Of a stretch of 8,134 nucleotides of DNA, positions 1-6,500 are shown piece by piece. Location of the stretch: positions 1 through 8,134 of the forward strand of contig JAOMYS010000045.1 in assembly GCA_028372485.1 (NCBI GenBank), read 5' to 3'. Within the stretch, counting starts at the first letter, position 1, and each line of letters begins with the position of its first letter. The notes below the pieces were generated by a model. It made no database searches. It was not told where the DNA came from and saw nothing but the letters and a program-made list of their open reading frames with translations. This DNA is from Rickettsiaceae bacterium (lineage in GTDB: Bacteria; Pseudomonadota; Alphaproteobacteria; Rickettsiales; Rickettsiaceae). The position numbers were made by a program, and so were the translations under genes.

Positions 1-116
1 TAGCAGTCGCTTACGGAGTGACTGTGAGGGGAAAGTCGCGTGCGGAATGACATCGAAGGTGAAGCGGTCACTTGCGAAATGACATGAGGCGGGCGAATCG
101 TTTAGGAGTTATTGAC
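1..116. repeat. Tandem array of about four degenerate ~30-bp units
   Basis: Units begin near 6, 35, 67 and 97 (steps of 29, 32 and 30 bp) and follow a pattern of GTCGC, then a TACGGA- or TGCGGA-like block, then a GTGAC or ATGAC block and a purine-rich tail. The first three are clear and the fourth is degenerate. Positions 4-28 match 4297-4321 at 23 of 25 bases, so the unit is dispersed in this genome. The stretch is noticeably richer in G and C than its surroundings. It lies downstream of the gene ending at 150 and no open frame of substance crosses it. The left edge of the window may cut the array. Confidence 0.7.
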
Positions 117-149
117 ACTGTGTACTACGTATTTTCTAAACTTTTAGAG

Positions 150-1292
150 TCATACGAGCATATCGTTTCCTCTTAAAAATTGCTCTTTGATTCTTTTGCC
201 ATCTTGAATCGTAATTTTTTCTTGAGCCTTGAATCTCTCATATTTATGAAATTCTTTTTTATATGGAGCAAATACTCCAAAGCTCACTTTTCTTGTAAGA
301 TTATTCAGTATATTTTTCAAAAAGTTTGGTTTTTTTTGGAAGATAATAGTTTTTGATCCTTGAAATGTAGGCGTAATATGCTCCCTCGCTTGTATAAACT
401 CCTTCACAGAAGTAGCCTGAATAAGAGAAGATAGCTTCTCTCCGTCACTCTCAATATTTGCATTTGTTATCTCGTTTAATTGCTCTTTATCTAATTTGAT
501 ATTCATACCACCACATTTCCTAGGAATAATGGTATATTGATATTCGTCTTCGTCAGCAATTTCATGCTTATCTGCTAAAATATGAAAATTTGAACCACTT
601 CCCTTTTCGAAACCAATCAACATAGCGCCATGCTTATCTTCTGTTGGTGCAATATAATTGATATACAAACAAGTATAATCACGCTCAAGAGATGACGAAT
701 CTTTCTTCAAGTTATTGTCTAATACTAGATCTAAACTAAAATATTTTACATTTGTAATTCCAAGTGAATGTGATACTGATCTGCATAGTTCAGCAACCCT
801 TCCCCTCCTTTCTGTAGTTTCAAATTGGTCTTTCTTTTTTTTAATATACTGGTTACGGCTTGATGGTTTTCCTTCATACAATGAGTGGTTTTTCTTTACT
901 CTTGCATCTTGCCAATTTTTTGATACGTAATAACGCTTGTCTAATTTTGCCAGTTCACCTTTTTTTCCAGTACTGAGCCAATTTATTATCTTATCACCAG
1001 TACTAGCTGGTACTTCTATGAAAACATACGAAGAATGTCTCATATAAAAAGAAACTGGTAATTCATTTTTATATGACTGTTGTGATGCTCCGTATCTGTC
1101 GGTAATTTTCATATCACCAGAACCTATTAAATGCAAAACTCTTCTATATATCACTATTGCTTCTTGCAAATTTGGATCTTTGCTACCTAGAAATTCTGCA
1201 TTTACTTTCTTATCATGTTCTACCTCTTCTGCAAAAGATAGAATATCTGCGCGTAACATAAATTTATACCATATTTCACTATAGTCGTTCAA
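150..1292 (-). CDS. Hypothetical protein, 369-380 residues, no family recognised
   Basis: I do not recognise this protein. The longest frame starts at a TTG (1292-1290). An in-frame ATG at residue 12 (1259-1257) is a credible alternative giving 369 residues. Neither has a clear Shine-Dalgarno sequence. The protein is hydrophilic and rich in lysine and charged residues, with no signal peptide or membrane segment. A lysine-rich patch occurs near residues 150-155 (KKKKDQ) and a basic C-terminal third runs from about residue 315, including KKPNFLKN and PYKKEFHKYERF. The central part (about 180-270) alternates hydrophobic and charged residues as in a folded alpha/beta domain. It stands alone: a 147-bp spacer separates it from the next minus-strand gene and repeats lie downstream. 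Its length and uninterrupted frame argue for a real gene. Its function is unknown; a lineage-specific or host-interaction protein is possible, but nothing in the sequence shows this. Confidence 0.75.
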   Translation of the reverse strand: MNDYSEIWYKFMLRADILSFAEEVEHDKKVNAEFLGSKDPNLQEAIVIYRRVLHLIGSGDMKITDRYGASQQSYKNELPVSFYMRHSSYVFIEVPASTGDKIINWLSTGKKGELAKLDKRYYVSKNWQDARVKKNHSLYEGKPSSRNQYIKKKKDQFETTERRGRVAELCRSVSHSLGITNVKYFSLDLVLDNNLKKDSSSLERDYTCLYINYIAPTEDKHGAMLIGFEKGSGSNFHILADKHEIADEDEYQYTIIPRKCGGMNIKLDKEQLNEITNANIESDGEKLSSLIQATSVKEFIQAREHITPTFQGSKTIIFQKKPNFLKNILNNLTRKVSFGVFAPYKKEFHKYERFKAQEKITIQDGKRIKEQFLRGNDMLV

Positions 1293-1306
1293 TTTAGATT
1301 TTGTGC

Positions 1307-1328
1307 TAGGCGCAAGGAACGCAGCCTA
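1307..1328. repeat. Small hairpin upstream of the hypothetical gene
   Basis: TAGGC (1307-1311) plus GC pairs with GC plus GCCTA (1324-1328) around the loop AAGGAAC, with one bulged A at 1323, giving a 7-bp stem. It lies 15 bp upstream of the TTG at 1292 on the minus strand, so it could fall in the leader of that gene. There is no T-tract, so it is not a standard terminator. It could be a small dispersed palindrome or a leader structure; the sequence does not decide. Confidence 0.35.
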
Positions 1329-1439
1329 TATACAATTAAGAGACAAGCAACAACGCACAAGATTTAACCGAATGACTATAAATAAAATGTTAATAGCGTT
1401 AAGCTTTGCAGTCAATTTATTTTGACCTTTTTATACATC

Positions 1440-1862
1440 CTAACTACTTAAAAATTCTTTTAGTGAAGACTCGCATATGCCATATTCTTTCCAAGAACAA
1501 TCTTTACAAATTGTATGAAATTTTTTTACGCTCATATATTTCTTTATACGAGTCTTACCTTCCTTCCAGCTTATGATCTCGCCTGGGGCAAGGTGTAAAG
1601 CTCCGCTATGCCTCGCGTCTAGTTTTGTTATTTTTTCTTGTTTGTTGCATAGCGAACTATTTATTTTGTTGGGACATGCATTACAAATATCATCGGACTC
1701 AAAGGTTACTCTTATTTGAGCGTCCTCATTACCATTCAAAGTACGCATAATGTCTTTATAATTTGCAATAAAGCTTGGTGAGTATCCTTTTCCACGAAAA
1801 TTTAAACTACACATGAAATGATGCGGTTTAAATCTTATTATTTTTTTCAATTTTCCTACCAT
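1440..1862 (-). CDS. DUF1284 family cysteine-rich protein
   Basis: This 140-residue protein matches the DUF1284 family (COG3543) in its N-terminal signature: residues 10-32 carry RFKPHHFMC followed by FRGKGYSPSFIANY, and DDICNACPN lies at 58-65. The family has no established biochemical role. Seven cysteines (18, 60, 63, 72, 119, 122, 130), including two CxxC pairs (60/63 and 119/122), suggest a bound metal or iron-sulfur cluster; this is inference. It has no signal peptide or membrane segment, so it is probably cytoplasmic. The ATG at 1862 lacks a convincing ribosome site. The family homology begins at about residue 9, and a GGAAAA stretch precedes a TTG at codon 5, so a slightly shorter start is possible. 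It is divergent from spoT across a 94-bp spacer. The family assignment is firm and the function is not known. Confidence 0.85.
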   Translation of the reverse strand: MVGKLKKIIRFKPHHFMCSLNFRGKGYSPSFIANYKDIMRTLNGNEDAQIRVTFESDDICNACPNKINSSLCNKQEKITKLDARHSGALHLAPGEIISWKEGKTRIKKYMSVKKFHTICKDCSWKEYGICESSLKEFLSS

Positions 1863-1888
1863 TACACATAAATGTTTATTATTTGCGA

Positions 1889-1894
1889 ATTATA
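1889..1894 (-). promoter_or_regulatory. Candidate -10 box for the DUF1284 gene
   Basis: Read on the minus strand these bases are a perfect TATAAT, 26 bp upstream of the ATG at 1862. No good -35 hexamer lies 16-18 bp further upstream. The box sits beside the proposed spoT -35 box, so polymerases on the two strands might interfere. AT-rich sequence gives such boxes by chance, so this is tentative. Confidence 0.3.
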
Positions 1895-1896
1895 AC

Positions 1897-1925
1897 TTTA
1901 CTAAAAGTAAATAGGTACACATAAT
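1897..1925 (+). promoter_or_regulatory. Candidate sigma-70-type promoter of spoT
   Basis: TTTACT (1897-1902, 4 of 6 to TTGACA) and CATAAT (1920-1925, 5 of 6 to TATAAT) are separated by 17 bp. Transcription would begin near 1932, giving a leader of about 25 nt to the GTG at 1957. The -35 box forms the left half of an inverted repeat at 1897-1911 (TTTAC, loop TAAAA, GTAAA), which could be an operator or simply chance in AT-rich DNA. Confidence 0.35.
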
Positions 1926-1956
1926 TTAATAATGTAATATGGATAAAGAATAGTTC

Positions 1957-4098
1957 GTGGATACTCAAGATTATATTGATATATATAAATCTCATATAAA
2001 AAATCTCAACGAACCAATGGTAAAAAAGGCAATTAAATTTGCCATAAAATACCATGGCTCACAAAAACGTGCATCTGGTGAAGCATATTACTTTCACCCG
2101 TTAGAAGTAGCAAAAATTATAGCAGAACTGCATCTTGATTCAGACTCAGTTATAACTGCAATATTGCATGACACCATAGAAGATACAGACCTAACATTCA
2201 GTGATATAGAAAAACATTTTGGGCCAAATATCGCAAAGCTAGTAGATGGGGTTACAAAACTTACTAAGATTAAATTTAATGCAGATAGCACAAAACAAGC
2301 TGAAAATTTTCGCAAACTCTTAGTTGCTATGAGTGATGATATAAGGGTGCTTATTGTCAAGCTTGCTGACCGCTTGCATAATATACGTACCATTCATTAC
2401 ATCAAAAATTCTAAAAAAAGAAAGCGTATTGCTCTTGAAACCATGGAAATTCATGCTCACTTGGCTGAAAGAATTGGTATTCAAGCGTTTAAATCGGAAC
2501 TGCAAGATCGTTGTTTTGAAGTGTTAAACCATGAAGCAAAACAATCTATAATCAGTCGCTTCGATAGTATCAAGGGCGAAAATAAAGACTTAGTACAGAA
2601 AATATCCGATGAAATAAGAAGAATACTCTCAAGTCATGTTAGTGGATTTAAGGTGCAAGGGAGAGAAAAAACACCTTATTCTACTTGGATCAAAATGCAA
2701 CAGAAGGATGTTGGAATAGATCAATTATCAGATATTGTAGCATTTAGGGTGATAGCGGGTACAATTACTGACTGCTACAAAGTGCTTGGTATTATTCATA
2801 GCACATATAAAATGATACCAGATCATTTTCAAGACTTCATAAGCACACCAAAAAACAATGGGTACAGATCACTTCATACCGTAGTGCTTGGACCATTTAT
2901 GCAAAAAATTGAAATTCAAATAAGAACAAAAAAGATGCATGAAGTTGCAGAGTTTGGAGTAGCAGCACATTGGCGTTATAAACAAAACCACAAAGATTTA
3001 GCAGATGGTCATCAATATACTTGGATTAGAGAGTTGCTTACGATTTTAGAGCAGGATACTCACTCAGAGGAAGTACTACAGAATACGAAGCTTGCTATGT
3101 ATTATGACCAAGTATTTTGCTTTACCCCACAGGGGAATATCATCGCCCTACCAAAAGGTGCTACCACAGTGGATTTTGCGTATATGGTACATTCAGACAT
3201 AGGCAATGCTTGTGTTGGAGCAAAAGTGAATGGGCGTACTGTACCACTTAGAACAGAATTAAATAATGGTGATCAGGTAGAAATCATTACCTCAAAAAAC
3301 CAGACAGCTTCACCTTCGTGGGAAAAATTTGTAATTACAGGAAAAGCAAAATCAGAGATCAAAAAAACCATTCGATCTCAAAACTATGATCAATACATTA
3401 AATTAGGCAAAAATATCATCAGCAAAGCACTGCAAGTTGCAGGCATTACTGACCAAGAAAAGGCCCTGGAGGTAGCAAGTAAATTTTTTGGAAAAAAGAA
3501 GAGCGATTTATTATTTGCGATCGGTGAAGGCACTATAACACGTGAGCAAGTAATAAAACATGTGCAGCCACGAAAAAGTAGATTAGATGCTACATTGTCA
3601 CTGCTTAAGTTTGGCAAAAAAGAACAAAACCAAAGTAAGTCACATGACAATTTAGTTCCAATTAAGGGATTAATATCTGGTATGGCAATGCATATGGCAA
3701 AATGCTGTCACCCTCTTCCTGGGGACAAAATTGTAGGCATTATTCATACTGGAACTGGCGTTACTATACACACTTCTGATTGTGGAATGCTAAATAATTT
3801 TGCAAATATGCCAGAGAGGATAATTGACCTCACATGGGATAGTGATGCTTCTAATATACCATTTGTATGCAGGATAAAAATAGTAATTCTACATGAGCCA
3901 TCAGGCCTTGCCACTGTAACTTCTGTAATTGCAAATTGCGGAGGTAATCTTACAAACATTAAGGTTGTAAATAGAACATCAGACTATTTTGAAATTCTAT
4001 TTGATATAGAAGTCGAATCTGCTAAGCATATGGAAAAAATAATCAATTCACTAAGGGCTAAACAAATAGTACAAGATATAGAGAGAGTGAAATATTAG
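1957..4098 (+). CDS. spoT: Full-length RelA/SpoT homologue, (p)ppGpp hydrolase/synthetase
   Basis: This is a 713-residue long-form RSH enzyme that makes or degrades the alarmone (p)ppGpp. The HD hydrolase domain (about 25-180) has its metal and catalytic residues: R38, H47, H71-D72, E75-D76, D138 and N142, so hydrolysis is probably active. The synthetase domain (about 225-345) keeps GREK (235-238) with YSTWIKM, D259, NGYRSLHT (301-308), E319 in EIQIRT and AAHWRYK. A TGS domain covers about 385-446. A zinc-finger segment carries C583, C584, H605 and C609, and an ACT domain covers about 635-713. The motif that is RxKD in bifunctional enzymes and ExDD in RelA reads HFQD (290-293) here, so synthetase strength is uncertain. 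The start is GTG, giving about 24 residues before the conserved KAIKFAIKYHG block, normal for the family; upstream there is only a weak purine stretch. The gene is monocistronic and ends one base before the duplicated target of a MITE-like insertion. Confidence 0.96.
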   Translation: MDTQDYIDIYKSHIKNLNEPMVKKAIKFAIKYHGSQKRASGEAYYFHPLEVAKIIAELHLDSDSVITAILHDTIEDTDLTFSDIEKHFGPNIAKLVDGVTKLTKIKFNADSTKQAENFRKLLVAMSDDIRVLIVKLADRLHNIRTIHYIKNSKKRKRIALETMEIHAHLAERIGIQAFKSELQDRCFEVLNHEAKQSIISRFDSIKGENKDLVQKISDEIRRILSSHVSGFKVQGREKTPYSTWIKMQQKDVGIDQLSDIVAFRVIAGTITDCYKVLGIIHSTYKMIPDHFQDFISTPKNNGYRSLHTVVLGPFMQKIEIQIRTKKMHEVAEFGVAAHWRYKQNHKDLADGHQYTWIRELLTILEQDTHSEEVLQNTKLAMYYDQVFCFTPQGNIIALPKGATTVDFAYMVHSDIGNACVGAKVNGRTVPLRTELNNGDQVEIITSKNQTASPSWEKFVITGKAKSEIKKTIRSQNYDQYIKLGKNIISKALQVAGITDQEKALEVASKFFGKKKSDLLFAIGEGTITREQVIKHVQPRKSRLDATLSLLKFGKKEQNQSKSHDNLVPIKGLISGMAMHMAKCCHPLPGDKIVGIIHTGTGVTIHTSDCGMLNNFANMPERIIDLTWDSDASNIPFVCRIKIVILHEPSGLATVTSVIANCGGNLTNIKVVNRTSDYFEILFDIEVESAKHMEKIINSLRAKQIVQDIERVKY

Positions 4099-4158
4099 AT
4101 ATTGCGGCATTGCTAAATATAGATGGATATTTCCTGTTGTGTGCTAATTGTCACTGGT

Positions 4159-4189
4159 GTAAATTTGAGCATTACTATGCAATTTCCCC
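4159..4189. repeat. Degenerate half copy of the palindromic repeat
   Basis: Positions 4159-4180 match 4203-4224 of the full copy at 21 of 22 bases, 44 bp upstream of it. The flanking GC-rich arms are missing, but this copy still folds: AAATT (4161-4165) pairs with AATTT (4181-4185) around a GCAT/ATGC inner stem. It looks like an eroded tandem duplicate. Confidence 0.65.
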
Positions 4190-4193
4190 AACC

Positions 4194-4263
4194 TGTCATC
4201 CCGTAAATTCGAGCATTACTATGCGAGGATTATACGGGATCTCTAGAACATAGGGGGTTGACT
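4194..4263. repeat. Palindromic intergenic repeat, copy A
   Basis: The core is a 43-bp hairpin: ATCCCGTA (4198-4205) pairs with TACGGGAT (4233-4240), and inner GCAT pairs with ATGC around a TACT loop. Positions 4194-4240 match 7388-7434 at 44 of 47 bases, and looser similarity continues to about 4263 (the ACATA and GTTG blocks). No T-tract follows, so it is not an ordinary intrinsic terminator. It lies inside the MITE-like element. Confidence 0.85.
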
Positions 4264-4276
4264 GTGCTTGATTGAG

Positions 4277-4321
4277 ATTCCGTATAGCTCCTTTAACAGT
4301 CGCTTACGGAATGACAGTGAG
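4277..4321. repeat. Palindromic intergenic repeat, shorter variant
   Basis: ATTCCGTA (4277-4284) pairs with TACGGAAT (4305-4312) across a 20-nt loop. The reverse complement of 4304-4316 is identical over 13 bases to 7388-7400, which places it in the same family as copies A and B. Its right part (4297-4321) matches the first tandem unit at 4-28 at 23 of 25 bases, linking the hairpin repeats to the tandem array at the left edge. Confidence 0.75.
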
Positions 4322-4479
4322 TGATTACTATACTTGACAGACTTATTATTTCCTTGAACATATATTATATTACCTGTTTCTTATTTATATCTATCTATGT
4401 TAAACACTCCCTCAAAATTACCGTCAACTGTTGTTTAGCAATGCCGATATTGTATAGAGTGTGAGTTTAAAATTCTATT

Positions 4480-4779
4480 CTATTTAATTATGATCTTATG
4501 AATGGCTTTATAGCCTAGGTAGATTGCTATTCTCTCTATCATCAATTCTTTATGATAGGATATCTCCATTGATATGGATGAATTATCTGTTTTGATATAG
4601 AGTATGTTGATCTTCTTTCCCGATTCTTTTCTTGTGCTAATCTTAACTGGGGCTGCTTTAGAACTAAATTTAACACCAACGATCTTTTCCCAATTAATAA
4701 TTATTTCGGCTAAAACAGGATGACGTTTTTTGAAGAGATTATAAACTAGCTTACTAACTTCATTGCTAATCGGTTTCAT
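4480..4779 (-). CDS. dciA: DciA-type DUF721 protein, probable DnaB helicase loader
   Basis: This 99-residue protein fits the DUF721/DciA family, whose studied members bind the replicative helicase DnaB and help load it at the origin in bacteria without DnaC or DnaI. The family hallmark is NWEKIVG (29-35, with W30), then SSKAAPVKI (39-47), a strand at 58-64 (NILYIKT), and the helical ISYHKELMIERIAIYLG stretch before a terminal beta strand. It has no membrane segment and acts in the cytoplasm at the replication fork. The ATG lies 18 bp after the stop of the glycosyltransferase gene, so it is probably the last gene of a four-gene operon. The short C-terminus (no tail beyond the KH-like domain) is usual for compact alphaproteobacterial forms. 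The sequence is divergent, so the family call is good and the loader role is inferred from the family. Confidence 0.75.
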   Translation of the reverse strand: MKPISNEVSKLVYNLFKKRHPVLAEIIINWEKIVGVKFSSKAAPVKISTRKESGKKINILYIKTDNSSISMEISYHKELMIERIAIYLGYKAIHKIIIK

Positions 4780-4797
4780 AATTTGCTATAATCACAA

Positions 4798-5805
4798 TTA
4801 AGCCGCTAAACGAATTATAGTCACAATTACTGCAACTATAGCGCAAATAATTGACAGTGCAGGGTAATATAAAGAATTTACAGCAAATAGCATCAGCATA
4901 ATATTGCATCTTATAATACGTCTTACAACAAAAGCATGAGTCTGGCCTTTTTTGCGAACTGCTTTTTGAAAGAAATGCTGTAAATGTGGTTCCCAGATTC
5001 TTTCTCCCTTGACTATTCTGATCAAAAGGGTCATGCCTCCATCCGCTATATAATAAAGTGCAGCAATAACACATGCTACAAACAGCTTGGCACTAGCAGA
5101 TGCAACTGTTAACAGGCATATACCAAGTAAGAATCCTAAGCTTATACTTCCTACATCCCCTAGAAATATTCTTGCAGGTTGCCAATTGAAACAGATAAAG
5201 CCTAAGGACCATCCCAAAATTATCGTAGATACGATAATGATAATATCCACATTTGGGATGATATCATATCCAAGCATACATAAGATTAATATCGTACATG
5301 ATAAATGCATAGATTCACTTACAGTAATGCCATCTATCCCATCTAGAAAATTATATATATTCAAGAAACTAAGAAGTGCAAAAGTTCCTATTGCTAAGTC
5401 TAATATTACTGGTATTTCGTAATGCAATATAGTGTTTGGATGTATCAGCCACATAACTGCAAGGCATGAACATAATATATGAATGAACAACCTGAAGGGT
5501 ATAAAAACATGCGATATATCATCTAAAAAAGAAAGCAAACTAAGAGGGATGAAGAGCTGCAGAAGTATCGTAGATGTGTATAGAGAATTTATTGTAACAT
5601 ATTCAAATGCAGGTAACGCCACTGAAAATATTATAACAAAAGCTAGACCACCTCCACGTGGCGTTGACTTCAAGTGCGCTCTTCTTTTACTCGGGACATC
5701 AATTATTCCAAGTGCAGGCATGAGGTAAATCAACATGTAAGTGAGTAGCAACGAACATATTGTTGTTACAACTAGTAAAATCCCTAAGCCTATCAAAAAA
5801 TTCAT
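4798..5805 (-). CDS. WecA/WbpL-type polyprenyl-phosphate N-acetylhexosamine-1-phosphate transferase
   Basis: This 335-residue integral membrane enzyme belongs to the MraY/WecA/WbpL superfamily. It should transfer a sugar-1-phosphate from a UDP-sugar to undecaprenyl phosphate at the inner membrane, the first step of a surface glycan. About ten hydrophobic helices are visible. Motifs in order: DVPSKRRAHLKSTPRGGG (36-53), the catalytic DD pair (95-96), NIYNFLDGIDG (149-159, with D155 and D158), and NWQPARIFLGDVGS (207-220, with D217). A cytoplasmic loop has KGERIWEPHLQHFFQ (266-280), whose PHxxH pattern is closer to WbpL/WbcO-type O-antigen initiators than to MraY. The sugar cannot be told from sequence. 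The ATG overlaps the radC TGA as ATGA, indicating translational coupling. MraY itself is unlikely because its extra family motifs and cell-wall gene context are missing. Confidence 0.9.
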   Translation of the reverse strand: MNFLIGLGILLVVTTICSLLLTYMLIYLMPALGIIDVPSKRRAHLKSTPRGGGLAFVIIFSVALPAFEYVTINSLYTSTILLQLFIPLSLLSFLDDISHVFIPFRLFIHILCSCLAVMWLIHPNTILHYEIPVILDLAIGTFALLSFLNIYNFLDGIDGITVSESMHLSCTILILCMLGYDIIPNVDIIIIVSTIILGWSLGFICFNWQPARIFLGDVGSISLGFLLGICLLTVASASAKLFVACVIAALYYIADGGMTLLIRIVKGERIWEPHLQHFFQKAVRKKGQTHAFVVRRIIRCNIMLMLFAVNSLYYPALSIICAIVAVIVTIIRLAA

Positions 5806-6500
5806 AATAGCATATTTGATTTAAAACTATAATAATCACCGCCTCCAATGACCACGTGATTATGCACAGTTACATTTATTACCTCACATGCATTTGCTAT
5901 TTGCATCGTTAAGTCAATATCAGAGTGCGATGGCTTAGCATTACCACTTGGGTGATTATGTACTAAAATAATTGCTCCCGCATCATGATACAAAGATTTT
6001 TTTACAATCTCTCTAGGATATACAGGTGCTCTGTCAATTGTTCCAGTAGCCATAATTTCATCTGCAATTAGTCTGTTCTTTTTATTGAGAAATAAAACCC
6101 TGAATTGCTCCAACTTCAAACATCCCATGTTGAATTTAAGATAATCCAACAATTCACCCCAAGACCCTATAATATTTTTGCTCTGCACTCTATTATAAAA
6201 AATACGGTTAAGCAATTCTCTTATGATTTTCAATTGCAGGTAAGAGTTTTCCGTTGCATCATTAATAGATAAGATCTTGTCTTTGTCTGCATTTATAAGT
6301 TGATTCAAATCACCAAAATTTTTCAGCATCTGTTTAGCAAGTGGTTTCATGTCTCGCCTAGCATTTGATTGGAACAATAATAACTCTAGTAATTCATAGT
6401 CAGAGAAACTTGTAGAATCATGCTGCAGGAATTTTTCCTTCAGCCTTCTGCGATGTCCAACATAATGCGGTTGTACGTTATCCTTATTTGCTTGTATCAT
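5802..6500 (-). CDS. radC: RadC family JAB-domain protein
   Basis: The chosen ATG at 6500 gives 232 residues, typical for RadC (UPF0758). A GTG at 6563 would add 21 residues but would overlap map by 80 bp. The N-terminal helix-hairpin-helix region begins at GHRRRLKEKF (residues 15-24) and continues through SDYELLELLLF. The C-terminal JAB/MPN domain has the metal-binding pattern: E164 in PREIV, then HNHPSG (181-186) and S191-D194. The usual LDHIIIG-like block is present as VHNHVVIGGGDYYSF, with N at the Asp position. RadC was once tied to DNA repair, but that role is doubtful and no agreed activity exists; JAB relatives are metalloproteases. It overlaps map by 17 bp at its start and the transferase gene by 4 bp at its end, so it is translated from the same operon message. 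Confidence 0.92.
   Translation of the reverse strand: MIQANKDNVQPHYVGHRRRLKEKFLQHDSTSFSDYELLELLLFQSNARRDMKPLAKQMLKNFGDLNQLINADKDKILSINDATENSYLQLKIIRELLNRIFYNRVQSKNIIGSWGELLDYLKFNMGCLKLEQFRVLFLNKKNRLIADEIMATGTIDRAPVYPREIVKKSLYHDAGAIILVHNHPSGNAKPSHSDIDLTMQIANACEVINVTVHNHVVIGGGDYYSFKSNMLL

Larger units (their letters stand above)
4105..4446. mobile_element. MITE-like non-autonomous insertion element, 342 bp
   Basis: The ends are perfect 13-bp inverted repeats: CGGCATTGCTAAA at 4105-4117 and TTTAGCAATGCCG at 4434-4446. Immediately outside both ends lies the same hexamer, ATATTG (4099-4104 and 4447-4452), as expected of a target-site duplication. There is no transposase frame inside, so the element would have depended on an enzyme encoded elsewhere. 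The IS family of origin is not recognised. It occupies most of the 381-bp spacer between convergent spoT and dciA, and the left target copy begins one base after the spoT TAG. Three smaller repeats (near 4159, 4194 and 4277) are nested inside it. It could also supply 3' ends for the two converging transcripts. Confidence 0.75.

Noticed and set aside
1..116. Possible CRISPR array from ~30-bp periodic repeats
   Set aside because: The repeats follow one another without unique spacers of even length, and the units are degenerate. No cas gene is visible.
1411..1431. Terminator-like GTCAA/TTGAC hairpin followed by T residues on the plus strand
   Set aside because: The stem is only 5 bp, and no plus-strand gene ends before it. 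The flanking genes are on the minus strand, where the T-run would be on the wrong side.
1939..1953. Tiny ATG-to-TAG frame of four codons just upstream of spoT
   Set aside because: A four-codon frame is expected by chance in AT-rich DNA and has no ribosome site or attenuator structure; there is no support for a leader peptide.
2094..2393. Open frame antisense to the spoT hydrolase domain
   Set aside because: It lies wholly within a strongly conserved coding region, shows no family features, and is what AT-rich codon usage produces by chance. The same applies to antisense frames at 3390-3650 and 3744-3959.
5087..5422. Plus-strand open frames antisense to the transferase, such as 5087-5422 and 5483-5728
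   Set aside because: These are shadows of the membrane protein gene, with no recognisable domain and no ribosome site.
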